Part shown: piece by piece, positions 54,513 through 63,065 of the stretch | Layout of the letters: each line of letters opens with the position of its first letter | Position numbering within the stretch: the first letter of the stretch is position 1 | DNA from: Kribbibacterium absianum | Lineage (GTDB): Bacteria > Actinomycetota > Coriobacteriia > Coriobacteriales > Atopobiaceae | Length of the DNA stretch: 64,000 nt | Direction: 5' to 3' | NCBI RefSeq assembly: GCF_030067705.1 | Contig: NZ_JASJEX010000003.1 | Span: forward strand, 124,001-188,000 | Position numbers and translations under genes: made by a program | Notes under the pieces: model-generated | Seen by the model: the letters and a program-made list of their open reading frames with translations, nothing else | Told to the model about the DNA's origin: nothing | The model's database searches: none

Positions 54513-54552
54513 CAAGTGTGCCTAGGACCAATCGTGGCTTCAGGCGGAATGG

Positions 54553-54597
54553 CGGTGCGTGAGAGGTTTCCAGCGCCGCCATTTCGCTTCAAGACGC
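54553..54597. repeat. GGCGGAATGGCGG hairpin unit, second copy
   Basis: GGCGGAATGGCGGTGC (54553-54568) faces GCGCCGCCATTTCGC (54583-54597), a 45-bp unit with better complementarity than the first. Both lie between murE and the Cys-rich membrane protein gene. Confidence 0.7.
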
Positions 54598-54635
54598 AAT
54601 ATCTCGCAGATTCGGCTGGAAGAGCGGCGCGCCCT

Positions 54636-54878
54636 CTAGTGGCAGCACCCTCCGCCCCTGCCGGCGGCCGTGATCTTGGGCTTGCAGCAGCCACGGGCCG
54701 CCCTCTCCACCGAGTCCACCGTCATCGACGCCGCGGGGCACTCCCCGGTCTCGTGACCGGAGCACCCCCTCACGTCGCATCCGGCGCACCCTCCGCCGTT
54801 CCGTTGGCGCCGAACCTGCCGCGCCACCACGGCGATCACGGCCGCGGCCACCAGCAGAACGATAATGAAGTCAATCAT
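54636..54878 (-). CDS. FeoB-associated Cys-rich membrane protein
   Basis: An 80-residue protein: one N-terminal membrane helix (MIDFIIVLLVAAAVIAVVA), a basic stretch, then a cytosolic tail with about nine Cys (CAGCDVRGC, GECP, RGCC, GGCC). This layout matches the FeoB-associated Cys-rich family, usually next to ferrous iron transporters. No feoA/feoB is in the window. The start could also be the ATG at 54905. Confidence 0.7.
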   Translation of the reverse strand: MIDFIIVLLVAAAVIAVVARQVRRQRNGGGCAGCDVRGCSGHETGECPAASMTVDSVERAARGCCKPKITAAGRGGGCCH

Positions 54879-55037
54879 CGAGTCGACCGCCTCTCGCTTG
54901 ACCATCCAGGACTGGTCCGCTCTCTTCTTTCTATGGGAATTCAGACCAGACGCTTACAGTTATACAAGGCAAACTTACCCCGTGACCTAGGATGGTAGCG
55001 CAGGATCTGCCAAACAACACCCGAGGAAGGGATGCAG

Positions 55038-55799
55038 ATGAGCGACGAGACCATGCAGCTTGTGATCGTCCGCCACGGCGAGAGCGAGTGGAACAAGGAG
55101 AACCTGTTCACTGGTTGGGCGGACGTCGACCTCTCCGAGCTGGGCAAGGACGAGGCCTACAACGGCGGCCGCGCCCTCAAGGACGCCGGCTACGACTTCG
55201 ACATCTGCTACACCAGCTACCTCAAGCGTGCCATCCACACCCTGAACCTCGTGCTCGACGCGCTCGACCGCGACTGGCTGCCCGTCGAGAAGACCTGGCG
55301 CCTCAACGAGCGTCACTACGGCGCGCTGCAGGGCCTCAACAAGGCCGAGACCGCCGAGAAGTACGGCGACGACCAGGTCAAGATCTGGCGTCGCTCCTAC
55401 GACGTCCGTCCGCCCGCGCTGGAGCCGGGCGACGAGCGCGACGCCCACACCCAGCCGGCCTACCGCGACGTCCCCGCTGAGGACATCCCGTACGCCGAGT
55501 GCCTTGAGGACACCGTCGCCCGTGTGTGGCCGTGGTTCCAGGAGGTCGTCGAGCCCCAGATGAAGGCCGGCAAGCGCGTGCTGATCGCCGCCCACGGCAA
55601 CTCGCTCCGCGCCCTGTACATGAAGTTCAAGGGTCTGACCCCGGCCGAGATCCTCGAGGTGAACATCCCGACCGCCATCCCGATGGTGCTGACGTTCGAC
55701 AAGGACTTCAACCTGATCAGCGACGAGTACGTGGGCGACCCCGACATGATCGCTGCGAAGATTGACGCGGTGGCGAACCAGGGCAAGGCCAAGAAGTAG
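55038..55799 (+). CDS. gpmA: 2,3-bisphosphoglycerate-dependent phosphoglycerate mutase
   Basis: A 253-residue glycolytic enzyme. The phospho-His motif is [26 protein letters not shown] and the second catalytic His in [10 protein letters not shown] are intact. The ATG at 55038 is 6 bases after GAGGAAGGG; ATGs at 55032 and 55053 are alternatives. A strong terminator follows. Confidence 0.96.
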   Translation: MSDETMQLVIVRHGESEWNKENLFTGWADVDLSELGKDEAYNGGRALKDAGYDFDICYTSYLKRAIHTLNLVLDALDRDWLPVEKTWRLNERHYGALQGLNKAETAEKYGDDQVKIWRRSYDVRPPALEPGDERDAHTQPAYRDVPAEDIPYAECLEDTVARVWPWFQEVVEPQMKAGKRVLIAAHGNSLRALYMKFKGLTPAEILEVNIPTAIPMVLTFDKDFNLISDEYVGDPDMIAAKIDAVANQGKAKK

Positions 55800-56138
55800 T
55801 CATCGCTCACTGGGCGCGGCGGTAGCTGCGCACAGGAGAGCGTTCTCGAGGCCCCCGTGTCGGCAGAGCTGACACGGGGGCCTTTTGTGGACTGCTCCAT
55901 GAGCATCGTGGGGTCCCCGCTGCGGCCGAGGAGCGCGCCAAGCGGCCCGGGGGCGCGATGGCGGCCGTGCCTGTCGCGTCGGGCACGCGAGTGACAACCA
56001 GGCCCTCGGCCAGACGCTGAGGGTGCGGGACGTCCGTGTTCGCCCGCTCGCCGAGGGGGTCACAAGCCCGAAATACCCTTGTGCCAGATTTGGGGGGACT
56101 GGGCCTCAAAACCGTCCAACTCCGAAAGGGGTCGTGTA
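55800..56138. other. Intergenic region between gpmA and the glutamine synthetase homologue
   Basis: No gene is supported. It holds the gpmA terminator and, near 56061-56083, a CACAAG-N11-CTTGTG inverted repeat about 56 bases before the next start codon, which could be an operator. Nothing else is recognised. Confidence 0.5.
55850..55886 (+). terminator. Rho-independent terminator of gpmA
   Basis: GGCCCCCGTGTC (55850-55861) pairs with GACACGGGGGCC (55871-55882), followed by TTTT. Confidence 0.9.
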
Positions 56139-57470
56139 ATGACCAACAGCAGCAAGGACATCGATTACGTACTCCGAACCGTGGAAGAGCGTGACGTCCG
56201 GTTCGTTCGCCTGTGGTTCACCGACGTTCTCGGCAACCTCAAGAGCTTCGCGATCAGCCCGGAGGACCTCGAGGAGGCCTTCGAGGAGGGCATCGGCTTC
56301 GACGGCTCGTCCGTGGACGGCTTCGTTCCCATCGTCGAGAGCGACATGCTCGCCTTCCCCGACGCCTCGACGTTTCAGTTCCTGCCGTGGCGCCCGCAGA
56401 AGAACGCCGTCGCGCGCATCTTCTGTGACATCTGCACACCCAAGCGTCAGCCCTTCGAGGGCGACCCGCGCTCCGTGCTGTTCCGGGTGTTCCGCCAGGC
56501 GCAGGAGAAGGGCTACGTGCCCATCGTCGGCCCAGAGCTCGAGTACTTCTACTTCAAGAACAACTACCGGCCGGAGCCGCTCGATAACGCCGGGTACTTC
56601 GACCTCACGCCGAGCGACGCCTCCCGCGAGCTGCGCCGGGACACGGTCCTCTCGTTGGAGCGCCTCTCCATTCCGGTGGAGTACTCCTACCACGCGATGG
56701 GCCCCTCGCAGCACGGGCTGTCGCTCCGTTACGCCGAGGCCGTCACCGCTGCGGACAACATCATGACCGCGCGCTTCGCCATCAAACAGATCGCCCAGAT
56801 GAACGGCCTCTTCGCGTCCTTCATGCCCAAGCCCCTGCCGGGGAAGCCGGGCAGCGCGATGTTCCTGCAGCAGTCGCTCTTCGACGGGGCGGGCGAGAAC
56901 GTCTTCTGGGGCGACGACCTTTACCACCTGAGCCCGCTCGCGCTCTCCTATGTGGCCGGCCTCATCAAGTACGCGCCCGAGTACATGCTCGTGACCAACC
57001 CGACGGTCAACTCCTACAAGCGCCTGGTGCCCGGCGGCGAGACGCCCACCTTTGGCACGTGGGGGCGCCGCAACCGCAACGCTCTCGTGCGTCTGCCGCT
57101 CCACAAGCCGGGCAAGCACCAGTCCGCGCGGGTCGAGCTGCGCCTGGCGGACCCGGCGGCCAACCCGTACCTGGCCCTCGCCGCCACGATCAGCGCCGGC
57201 CTCAAGGGCATCGAGGACGGCCTCGAGCTGCCGCCCGAGTTCAACTCTGACTTCGCGCCGAGCGAGAGGGAACTCGCCGACGCCGGTTTCGAGCGCCTGC
57301 CGCGCAACCTCGGCGAGGCCATCGATCGGTTCCGCGCGTCCGGGTTGATGCGCGAGGTGCTCGGAGATCACGTGTTCAACTTCCTCGTGGAAGAGAAGAC
57401 CCGTGAATGGGCGTCCTTCAATGCGAGCGTCACCGATTGGGAGCTGGACGCCTACTACGGCGGGTTCTAA
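56139..57470 (+). CDS. Glutamine synthetase type I homologue with altered metal-site motifs
   Basis: A 443-residue protein with the full GS-I fold: FTDVLGNLKSFAI, GIGFDGSSVDGF, GPELEYFYF, NPTVNSYKRLVPG and ARVELRLADPAANPYLALA. The block that usually reads HHEVGPGQHE is here YHAMGPSQHG, so the two metal-binding Glu are Ala186 and Gly193. The usual GMHxH block is SAMFLQQS, with Phe242 and Gln in place of His. It is either a divergent GS that uses other residues or a GS-like ligase or regulatory protein. The start ATG follows GAAAGGGG. No glnR-like or PII gene is adjacent. Confidence 0.85.
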   Translation: MTNSSKDIDYVLRTVEERDVRFVRLWFTDVLGNLKSFAISPEDLEEAFEEGIGFDGSSVDGFVPIVESDMLAFPDASTFQFLPWRPQKNAVARIFCDICTPKRQPFEGDPRSVLFRVFRQAQEKGYVPIVGPELEYFYFKNNYRPEPLDNAGYFDLTPSDASRELRRDTVLSLERLSIPVEYSYHAMGPSQHGLSLRYAEAVTAADNIMTARFAIKQIAQMNGLFASFMPKPLPGKPGSAMFLQQSLFDGAGENVFWGDDLYHLSPLALSYVAGLIKYAPEYMLVTNPTVNSYKRLVPGGETPTFGTWGRRNRNALVRLPLHKPGKHQSARVELRLADPAANPYLALAATISAGLKGIEDGLELPPEFNSDFAPSERELADAGFERLPRNLGEAIDRFRASGLMREVLGDHVFNFLVEEKTREWASFNASVTDWELDAYYGGF

Positions 57471-57524
57471 AACCCCAGCGTAACGGTGTGTTTTACCCAT
57501 ACAACCTGATATAAGTCTGATAAA

Positions 57525-57556
57525 GGCCCCCCTTTCTTTCATCCGGAAGGGGGGCC
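57525..57556 (+). terminator. Terminator-like hairpin after the glutamine synthetase homologue
   Basis: GGCCCCCCTT (57525-57534) pairs with AAGGGGGGCC (57547-57556). A T-run is absent on the plus strand. Confidence 0.55.
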
Positions 57557-57614
57557 ACAATGGTTCTCGCGACCGTCAATATGACGGAGGGTTTCGCGCA
57601 GGGGAGCTGAGCCT

Positions 57615-58445
57615 ATGGGTGATGGCACGCGACAGCGTCGGTGGTGGACCGTGGTCGTACTGGGCTGCCTGACGGTGTGCGCGATCGTCCTGGCCGGTTG
57701 CGCGGCCGCCTCCGATCATGTGCCCGAGGACACCTACGGAACGGTCGAGGCCGGCACGCTGACCGTGGCCAGCGACCTCTCGTCCCCTCCGATGAGCTTC
57801 GTGGACGAGAAGACGGGGGAGTACCGCGGCTTCGAGTACGACGTCGTCTGTGAGGTCGCGAGCCGTCTGGGGCTCAAGGTGAGCTACGCGGAGACGGTGC
57901 CCTTCTCGGAGCTGGAGGTGCAGCTCTCTCAGGGCGACGCCGACCTCGGGGCCTCCTCCTTCACGTCAACGGACGCCGGCGAGTTCAGGAACCTTATCAT
58001 GAGCGATCCCTTCCTGGAGAGCGGCCGGTCCCTCGTGACGCTCAGGAACGCCGAGCGCACCACCGTCGAGGAGCTCAACAACCCGGGCGTGACCGTGGTG
58101 GTGCAGAAGGGCTCGGCGAGCGAAGCTTGGGCGCGCGAGGAGATGCCGAACGCGGCCATCGTGTACGCCGGTGACGCGACGGAGGCGCTTGCCAAGGTGG
58201 CCAACGGCACCTGCACCTGCGCCGTCTGCGACAGCGTGACGGCCAACTACCTGATCAACAACGTGTTCTCCCAGCTCGAGGTGGTCCGGGAGGAGCCCGA
58301 TGCCGGGGGGTTCGTGTTCGTGGCGACCGAGGACCACGAGCCCTTGATCGAGGCCGTGAACTCCGCCCTCAAGGCCATGCGCCAGGACGGCACGATGGCC
58401 TCTCTCCAGGCCAAGTGGTTCGGCAGCACGTCTGCCGTGTGCTGA
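57615..58445 (+). CDS. Amino-acid ABC transporter substrate-binding lipoprotein
   Basis: A 276-residue family 3 solute-binding protein. The signal peptide ends in lipobox LAGC (about residue 29). The binding fold begins GTLTVASDLSSPPMSFVD, then EYRGFEYDVVCEVASRLG, GDADLGASSFTSTDAGEF and VVVQKGSASEAW. No permease or ATPase gene is adjacent, so it must serve a transporter encoded elsewhere. The ATG follows AGGGGAG. Confidence 0.88.
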   Translation: MGDGTRQRRWWTVVVLGCLTVCAIVLAGCAAASDHVPEDTYGTVEAGTLTVASDLSSPPMSFVDEKTGEYRGFEYDVVCEVASRLGLKVSYAETVPFSELEVQLSQGDADLGASSFTSTDAGEFRNLIMSDPFLESGRSLVTLRNAERTTVEELNNPGVTVVVQKGSASEAWAREEMPNAAIVYAGDATEALAKVANGTCTCAVCDSVTANYLINNVFSQLEVVREEPDAGGFVFVATEDHEPLIEAVNSALKAMRQDGTMASLQAKWFGSTSAVC

Positions 58446-58531
58446 AATCATCCTGATGAGTGAACCGCTCACCGTCCAGAAGGGCACGGTGCGCGATTGT
58501 TAGTTTGTCTGTGGATTCTCTTCCCGAATCA

Positions 58532-58546
58532 TGAACATATCGTTCA
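58532..58546. promoter_or_regulatory. Possible operator upstream of fruA
   Basis: TGAAC-N5-GTTCA lies 50 bases upstream of the fruA start. DeoR-type fructose regulators use short inverted repeats in this position, but no regulator gene is in the window. Confidence 0.3.
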
Positions 58547-58595
58547 GCGAGCCGTCAGGAACGGGAACCGGGCGGCCTGACAGGGAGGAGAGGGA

Positions 58596-60107
58596 ATGGC
58601 GGAGACCTACGACATTCTCGCTTGTACGGGATGTCCGACGGGCATCGCGCACACGTTCATGGCCAAGGAGGGTCTCGAGCAGGCCGCCAAGGCCAAGGGC
58701 CTCACCATCAAGGTGGAGACGCACGGGCAGGAGGGCGTCAAGAACGCCATCACCCCGGCCGAGATCGCCGCGTGCAAGGCGGTCGTCATCGCCGCCGACG
58801 TCAGCGTGGACGAGGACCGCTTCGTGACCAAGCCCATGGCCAAGGCCGGCGTGACCGCCGCCATCAAGGACGCCGAGGGCCTCATCGACCGCGCGCTGGC
58901 CGCCAAGCCGCAAAAGGAGGGCGCCGTCGAGGTGGCCGACGACGAGGGCAAGCAGGGCATCGGGCAGCAGGTCTACAAGCACCTGATGAACGGCATCAGC
59001 CACATGCTCGTGTTCGTGGTGGCCGGCGGCGTCCTGACCGCTGTGAGCTTCCTCTGGGGCATCACGTCCTTCGACTCCACGGCGGCTGACTACAACGCCT
59101 TCGCCGCCATGCTCAAGATCGTCGGCGGCATCGCGATGAACCTGATGGTGCCGGTGCTCTCGGCCTATATCGCCGAGTCCATCGCCGGGCGTCCGGGCCT
59201 CGTTCCGGGCTTCGTGGCCGGCATGATCGCCATCACCGGCCTGCCCACCGGGGCGGAGACCGGGCTTATCGACGCGGGCGGCTCCGGCGTGGGTTTCGGC
59301 TTCCTCGGCGGCATCGTCGGCGGCTTCCTGTCCGGCTACGTGCAGCTGCTGCTGGTGAAGGCGTTCTCCAAGCTGCCGCAGAACCTCAACGGCCTGAAGG
59401 CGATCTTCCTGTACCCGCTGTGCTCGACGCTCATCGTCGGCCTCGTGATGCTCGCCATCTCCGGCCCGATGGTCGCCATCAACGAGGGCATGATCGCGTT
59501 CCTTGAGGGCCTCATGGGCGCCGGCGCCATCGTGCTCGGCCTCGCCATCGGGTGCATGTGCGCGTTCGACATGGGCGGCCCGGTCAACAAGGCCGCGTAC
59601 GTCACCGGCACCGGCCTGCTCGCCACCGGCCTCGCCGCCGGCGTGGGCACTCCCGAGTACACGCTCGGCACCACCTTCATGGCCGCCGTGTCCGCCGCGT
59701 GCATCGCGCCGCCGCTGGTCACCACATTCGCGACCATCGTGGGCAAGAAGTACTTCTCCGAGGATGACCGCAACGCCGGTCTCGTGAACTTCATTCTCGG
59801 CTGCACGCACATCACCGAGGGCGCCATCCCGTTCATGACGGCCAACATCTGGCCCGTCATGCCGATCATGATGCTCTCCAGCTCCATCGCTGCGATCATC
59901 ACGCTCATGCTCGGCATCCAGGTGCCGGCTCCGCATGGCGGCTTCCTCGTGCTGCCGGTGGTCAACAACCCGATTGGCTGGGTCGTCGCCATCCTGATCG
60001 GCTCCTGCGTCGGCGGCCTTCTCTTCGTGCTGTTCAAGAAGAGCCAGTATGACAAGGCTCACGCGGAGGAGAAGTCCGGCTCCGGCACCACGGCCGCGGC
60101 CGCGTAG
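58596..60107 (+). CDS. fruA: Fructose-specific PTS enzyme IIBC
   Basis: A 503-residue permease. The IIB domain (1 to about 100) carries the phosphorylated Cys13 in CPTGIAHTFM. The IIC domain (about 125-490) has HLMNGISHMLVFVVAGG, GRPGLVPGFVAGM, FDMGGPVNKAAY and HITEGAIPF. No IIA domain is fused and no fructose-type IIA gene is adjacent. The ATG follows GGAGGAGAGG. fruK follows after a repeat cluster. Confidence 0.94.
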   Translation: MAETYDILACTGCPTGIAHTFMAKEGLEQAAKAKGLTIKVETHGQEGVKNAITPAEIAACKAVVIAADVSVDEDRFVTKPMAKAGVTAAIKDAEGLIDRALAAKPQKEGAVEVADDEGKQGIGQQVYKHLMNGISHMLVFVVAGGVLTAVSFLWGITSFDSTAADYNAFAAMLKIVGGIAMNLMVPVLSAYIAESIAGRPGLVPGFVAGMIAITGLPTGAETGLIDAGGSGVGFGFLGGIVGGFLSGYVQLLLVKAFSKLPQNLNGLKAIFLYPLCSTLIVGLVMLAISGPMVAINEGMIAFLEGLMGAGAIVLGLAIGCMCAFDMGGPVNKAAYVTGTGLLATGLAAGVGTPEYTLGTTFMAAVSAACIAPPLVTTFATIVGKKYFSEDDRNAGLVNFILGCTHITEGAIPFMTANIWPVMPIMMLSSSIAAIITLMLGIQVPAPHGGFLVLPVVNNPIGWVVAILIGSCVGGLLFVLFKKSQYDKAHAEEKSGSGTTAAAA

Positions 60108-60177
60108 CCGTCGGCTGTTCGCATTCGCACGGAACAGGGGGCGGGCTTGGTCGCGGCTCGCCCCCTCTCTGTGCCCG

Positions 60178-60255
60178 TGGACGCTTCGGAGAGAGCCGTT
60201 TGTCCACGCTTTGGCCGGCTGGAGCGTGGACAATTGGCTTTGACCGAAGCGTCCA
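60178..60255. repeat. TGGAC-N19-GTCCA repeat pair (R F) between fruA and fruK
   Basis: A reverse unit at 60178-60206 and a forward unit at 60227-60255 are separated by 20 bp that begin CGCT and end AGCG. The pair can form one large hairpin. The right unit ends 24 bases before the fruK ribosome-binding site region. Confidence 0.9.
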
Positions 60256-60286
60256 GCCCATCGGGTCGTCCCGAGAAAGGAGCGCC

Positions 60287-61216
60287 ATGATCGCCACGCT
60301 CACGCCCAACCCCGCCATCGACATGAACGTGTCAACCGTCGCGGGGAAGCTCGTGCCCAACGCCGTGAACCGCACCCGTGACACGTCCTTCTCGCCCAAC
60401 GGCAAGGGGCTCAACGTCGCGTTCGCGCTCGAGCATTTCGGTGTGCCTGCGGAGGTGCTCGGCTTCTTCGCGGGCTTCACCGGGCGCTATGTGGTGGAGG
60501 GTGCCGAGCGGCGCTGCCCGGTGCATCCCGTGTGGGTGGACGGCGAGACGCGTGTGACGGTGCTCCTGCGCGCGGGCGACGTGGAGTACACGATGCCCGG
60601 CGAGGGGTCGCCGGTGCCTCTGGCCGCGCAGGAGGAGATGCTGGGGATCGTCGCCGGGCTGGCAGGGCTCGAGACGCTCGTGGTTTCCGGCTCGCTGCCG
60701 CCGCTCGTGGGGCCGGACTTCTTCGACCGGCTGGTGGCGCTGGCGGCGGAGCAGGGCTTCGAGCTGGTGTGGGACGTGTCGAGCGCCCACCTGGCGCGCC
60801 TCGTGGAGACGCGCCCGCTGTTGATCAAGCCCAACGACGACGAGCTGCGCCGCGTGTTCGGCCTCGGTTGCGCGGACGACGGGGAGACGCTCGCGTCGCT
60901 TCGTGACCTGGCCGGCAAGGGCGCGCGGAACGTGCTGCTCACGCTCGGCGGGCGCGGTGCGTACTTCTATGCCGCCGAGCAGGACGCGTTGTGGCGCGCA
61001 ACGGCGCCGCGCGTGAAGGTGCTCCAGACGGCGTGTGCGGGGGACGGGTCGCTCGGGGCGTTCCTCTCGGTCTGGCTTGGCGACCGCCACGCCGTGGAAC
61101 CGGCGCTGAGAAGGGCCATGGCCACCGGCGCGAACGTGGCGATGGGCCCGGGTCTGGGCGACCTCGCGTTGGTCCCGGAGCTGGAGCCGCAGGTCGCCGT
61201 CACTCGCGTGGCCTGA
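60287..61216 (+). CDS. fruK: 1-phosphofructokinase
   Basis: A 309-residue PfkB-family kinase that converts fructose 1-phosphate, the product of FruA, to fructose 1,6-bisphosphate. It has LTPNPAIDMNV at the start, SPNGKGLNVAFAL, KPNDDELRRVFG and the ATP/catalytic block TACAGDGSLGAFL with the base Asp. The ATG follows GAAAGGAG. It is an operon partner of fruA despite the repeats between them. Confidence 0.93.
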   Translation: MIATLTPNPAIDMNVSTVAGKLVPNAVNRTRDTSFSPNGKGLNVAFALEHFGVPAEVLGFFAGFTGRYVVEGAERRCPVHPVWVDGETRVTVLLRAGDVEYTMPGEGSPVPLAAQEEMLGIVAGLAGLETLVVSGSLPPLVGPDFFDRLVALAAEQGFELVWDVSSAHLARLVETRPLLIKPNDDELRRVFGLGCADDGETLASLRDLAGKGARNVLLTLGGRGAYFYAAEQDALWRATAPRVKVLQTACAGDGSLGAFLSVWLGDRHAVEPALRRAMATGANVAMGPGLGDLALVPELEPQVAVTRVA

Positions 61217-61222
61217 TAAAGC

Positions 61223-61262
61223 GAGCACTGCGTCCTACCCGACGGGCAGCGACGCAGTGCTC
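61223..61262. terminator. Convergent terminator hairpin
   Basis: A 12-bp stem (GAGCACTGCGTC with GACGCAGTGCTC) lies between the convergent fruK and IIA genes. It has no long T-run on either side and may act in both directions. Confidence 0.6.
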
Positions 61263-61281
61263 GATTGCTATCGCGCGCGGA

Positions 61282-61821
61282 CTATGCCTGCGGCAGGACC
61301 TGCAGCAGCTTCTCGCCGGCGTCCACATGGCCGTGGGCCACGAGCGCCACGGAACCCAGCTCCTCGGCGTTCGCGACCGCGACGGTGACGATTGGGTCGT
61401 AGCCGGCCTCTTTGATGAGGTCGCGGCTAAAGGCGAGCACCGGCTGGCCGGCGGTCACGCTCGCACCTTGCTCCACAAGGTACGTGAAGCCCTTGCCCTC
61501 CATCTTCACCGTGCCGAGGCCCACGTGCACGATGACCTGCACGCCGCCCTCGCCCACGAACCCGATGGCGTGGCGGCTGCCGGCGAACGTCACGGTCACG
61601 GTGCCGGTGACCGGCGCGTAGAGTACGTCCTCCTGCGGCTGGATGCCGCAGCCCTTGCCGAGCAGCCCCTCTGCGAAGATGCCGCTCTCCACATCCTGGC
61701 GCTCGATGACCGCGCCGCTCACGGGCGCGTCCACGAAGGCAGGGTCTGCAGCGGCCTCGACGGCCGCGAAGTCCTCGGGCTTCGGTTCGGGCGTGCTGCT
61801 GAACAGGTCCATGAGTCCCAT
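61282..61821 (-). CDS. Glucose-type PTS enzyme IIA
   Basis: A 179-residue single-domain IIA-Glc (Crr-like) protein. It has DAPVSGAVI, LYAPVTGTVTVTF, SRHAIGF and the phosphorylated His in VIVHVGLGTV. The start ATG at 61821 follows AAGGAGA. It can feed a glucose-family IIBC and may also act as a regulator. It does not match the fructose-type IIA that FruA would need. Confidence 0.9.
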   Translation of the reverse strand: MGLMDLFSSTPEPKPEDFAAVEAAADPAFVDAPVSGAVIERQDVESGIFAEGLLGKGCGIQPQEDVLYAPVTGTVTVTFAGSRHAIGFVGEGGVQVIVHVGLGTVKMEGKGFTYLVEQGASVTAGQPVLAFSRDLIKEAGYDPIVTVAVANAEELGSVALVAHGHVDAGEKLLQVLPQA

Positions 61822-61948
61822 GTTGTCTCCTTGGGGCCGGGTGTCTGACTTCACGCGGTGATTATCCCCCCGTTGCAGACGTGCAACACGGCGGTCCAAG
61901 AAAACCGGGGGCAGCGACGAGGCTCGGCCTTCCGGGCCCTGCGCCCGG

Positions 61949-62881
61949 CTACTTGCCCTCCGCCACGAAGAGGCGCATGTCGCCGCGCAGGGTCACGGTT
62001 CCGGCTGCGGCCGCCACCATCACGGTGCCAAACGACCCCAGCTCCACCGTCTCTCCGTCGCATTCTGCTGTGCCAGCGCCGTCCACCACCATGAGCGCGG
62101 CTGGGCGCCCCCGGTGGTCGTAGGGGAGCGCGCCGTGCACGTCGATGACGAGCGTGTCGTAGTCCGGGTCCTTCACGGCAACGGTCACGCGGCTCTCGCC
62201 CGTCTTGGGCACGGGCACGATCTGTGGCTGGTTCTCGAGCCGCACCACGTCGAGGCTCTTGTCCAGGTGCAGCTCGCGGGCGTTGCCGGCAGAGTCGACG
62301 CGGTTCCAGTCGAAGAAACGGTACGTGGTGTCGGAGTCCATCGACAGCTCGGCGCAGAGGATTCCCGCGCCGATGCAGTGGAGCGTGCCGTAGGGCACGT
62401 GGACCACGTCGCCCGGGTGCACCTCGTGGTGCACGAGCAGGTCGCCTACGGTGCCGTTCTCGACGTGCTCGCGCAGCTCCTCGCGGGTCTTGGCGGTGGT
62501 GCCCGCCACGAGCGTCGCGCCCGGCTCGCAGTCGATCACGTACCAGGTCTCCGTCTTGCCGTTGTCACCCTCATGGTGCTCGGCGTACGCGGGGTCCGGG
62601 TGCACTTGCACCGAGAGGAACTGGTCCGCGTCGATGTAGCCGCCGTGGAGCATCTCGTGGCCTCCGAGCAGCGCGTCCGGCGCGGCGTCGACGGCCTCGG
62701 CCATCGTGAGGCCGTCCATCGGGCCGCCGTCCACCGTGGTCATCGCGTGCGGGTGGCGGGACAGCGTCCACAACGTCCCGAGGCGGTTCGGGGAATCGAG
62801 GGCCTTGGCCAGGTGCGTGCCGGCCCAGATGGTCTCGACCTCGACGGGCTTCTGGAGGAGGAGGGCGTTGTGATCGGCCAC
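61949..62881 (-). CDS. manA: Mannose-6-phosphate isomerase, class I
   Basis: A 310-residue cupin. Zinc ligands appear in LSVQVHPDP, the Glu in KTETWYV and His in VPYGTLHCIGAG. It interconverts mannose 6-phosphate and fructose 6-phosphate. It has a GTG start at 62881 with AGGAAGGA upstream. It belongs to the short Bacillus-type branch of the family. Confidence 0.93.
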   Translation of the reverse strand: MADHNALLLQKPVEVETIWAGTHLAKALDSPNRLGTLWTLSRHPHAMTTVDGGPMDGLTMAEAVDAAPDALLGGHEMLHGGYIDADQFLSVQVHPDPAYAEHHEGDNGKTETWYVIDCEPGATLVAGTTAKTREELREHVENGTVGDLLVHHEVHPGDVVHVPYGTLHCIGAGILCAELSMDSDTTYRFFDWNRVDSAGNARELHLDKSLDVVRLENQPQIVPVPKTGESRVTVAVKDPDYDTLVIDVHGALPYDHRGRPAALMVVDGAGTAECDGETVELGSFGTVMVAAAAGTVTLRGDMRLFVAEGK

Positions 62882-63065
62882 AGTGAGTCCTTCCTAGGGA
62901 GGGTTTGGCAATAGGATAAGACCAATGACCCAAGAATGCGACGAATATGTTAGAAATAAGTCAGTTCACGGGGAAGGCCGCGCGGGACACTCGCAGTGTC
63001 GCTCGTGGACGACCCCAACCCGGCCACTGAGCGGAAGCATGCTCTCGGCAAGAGAAAGGATGCCC

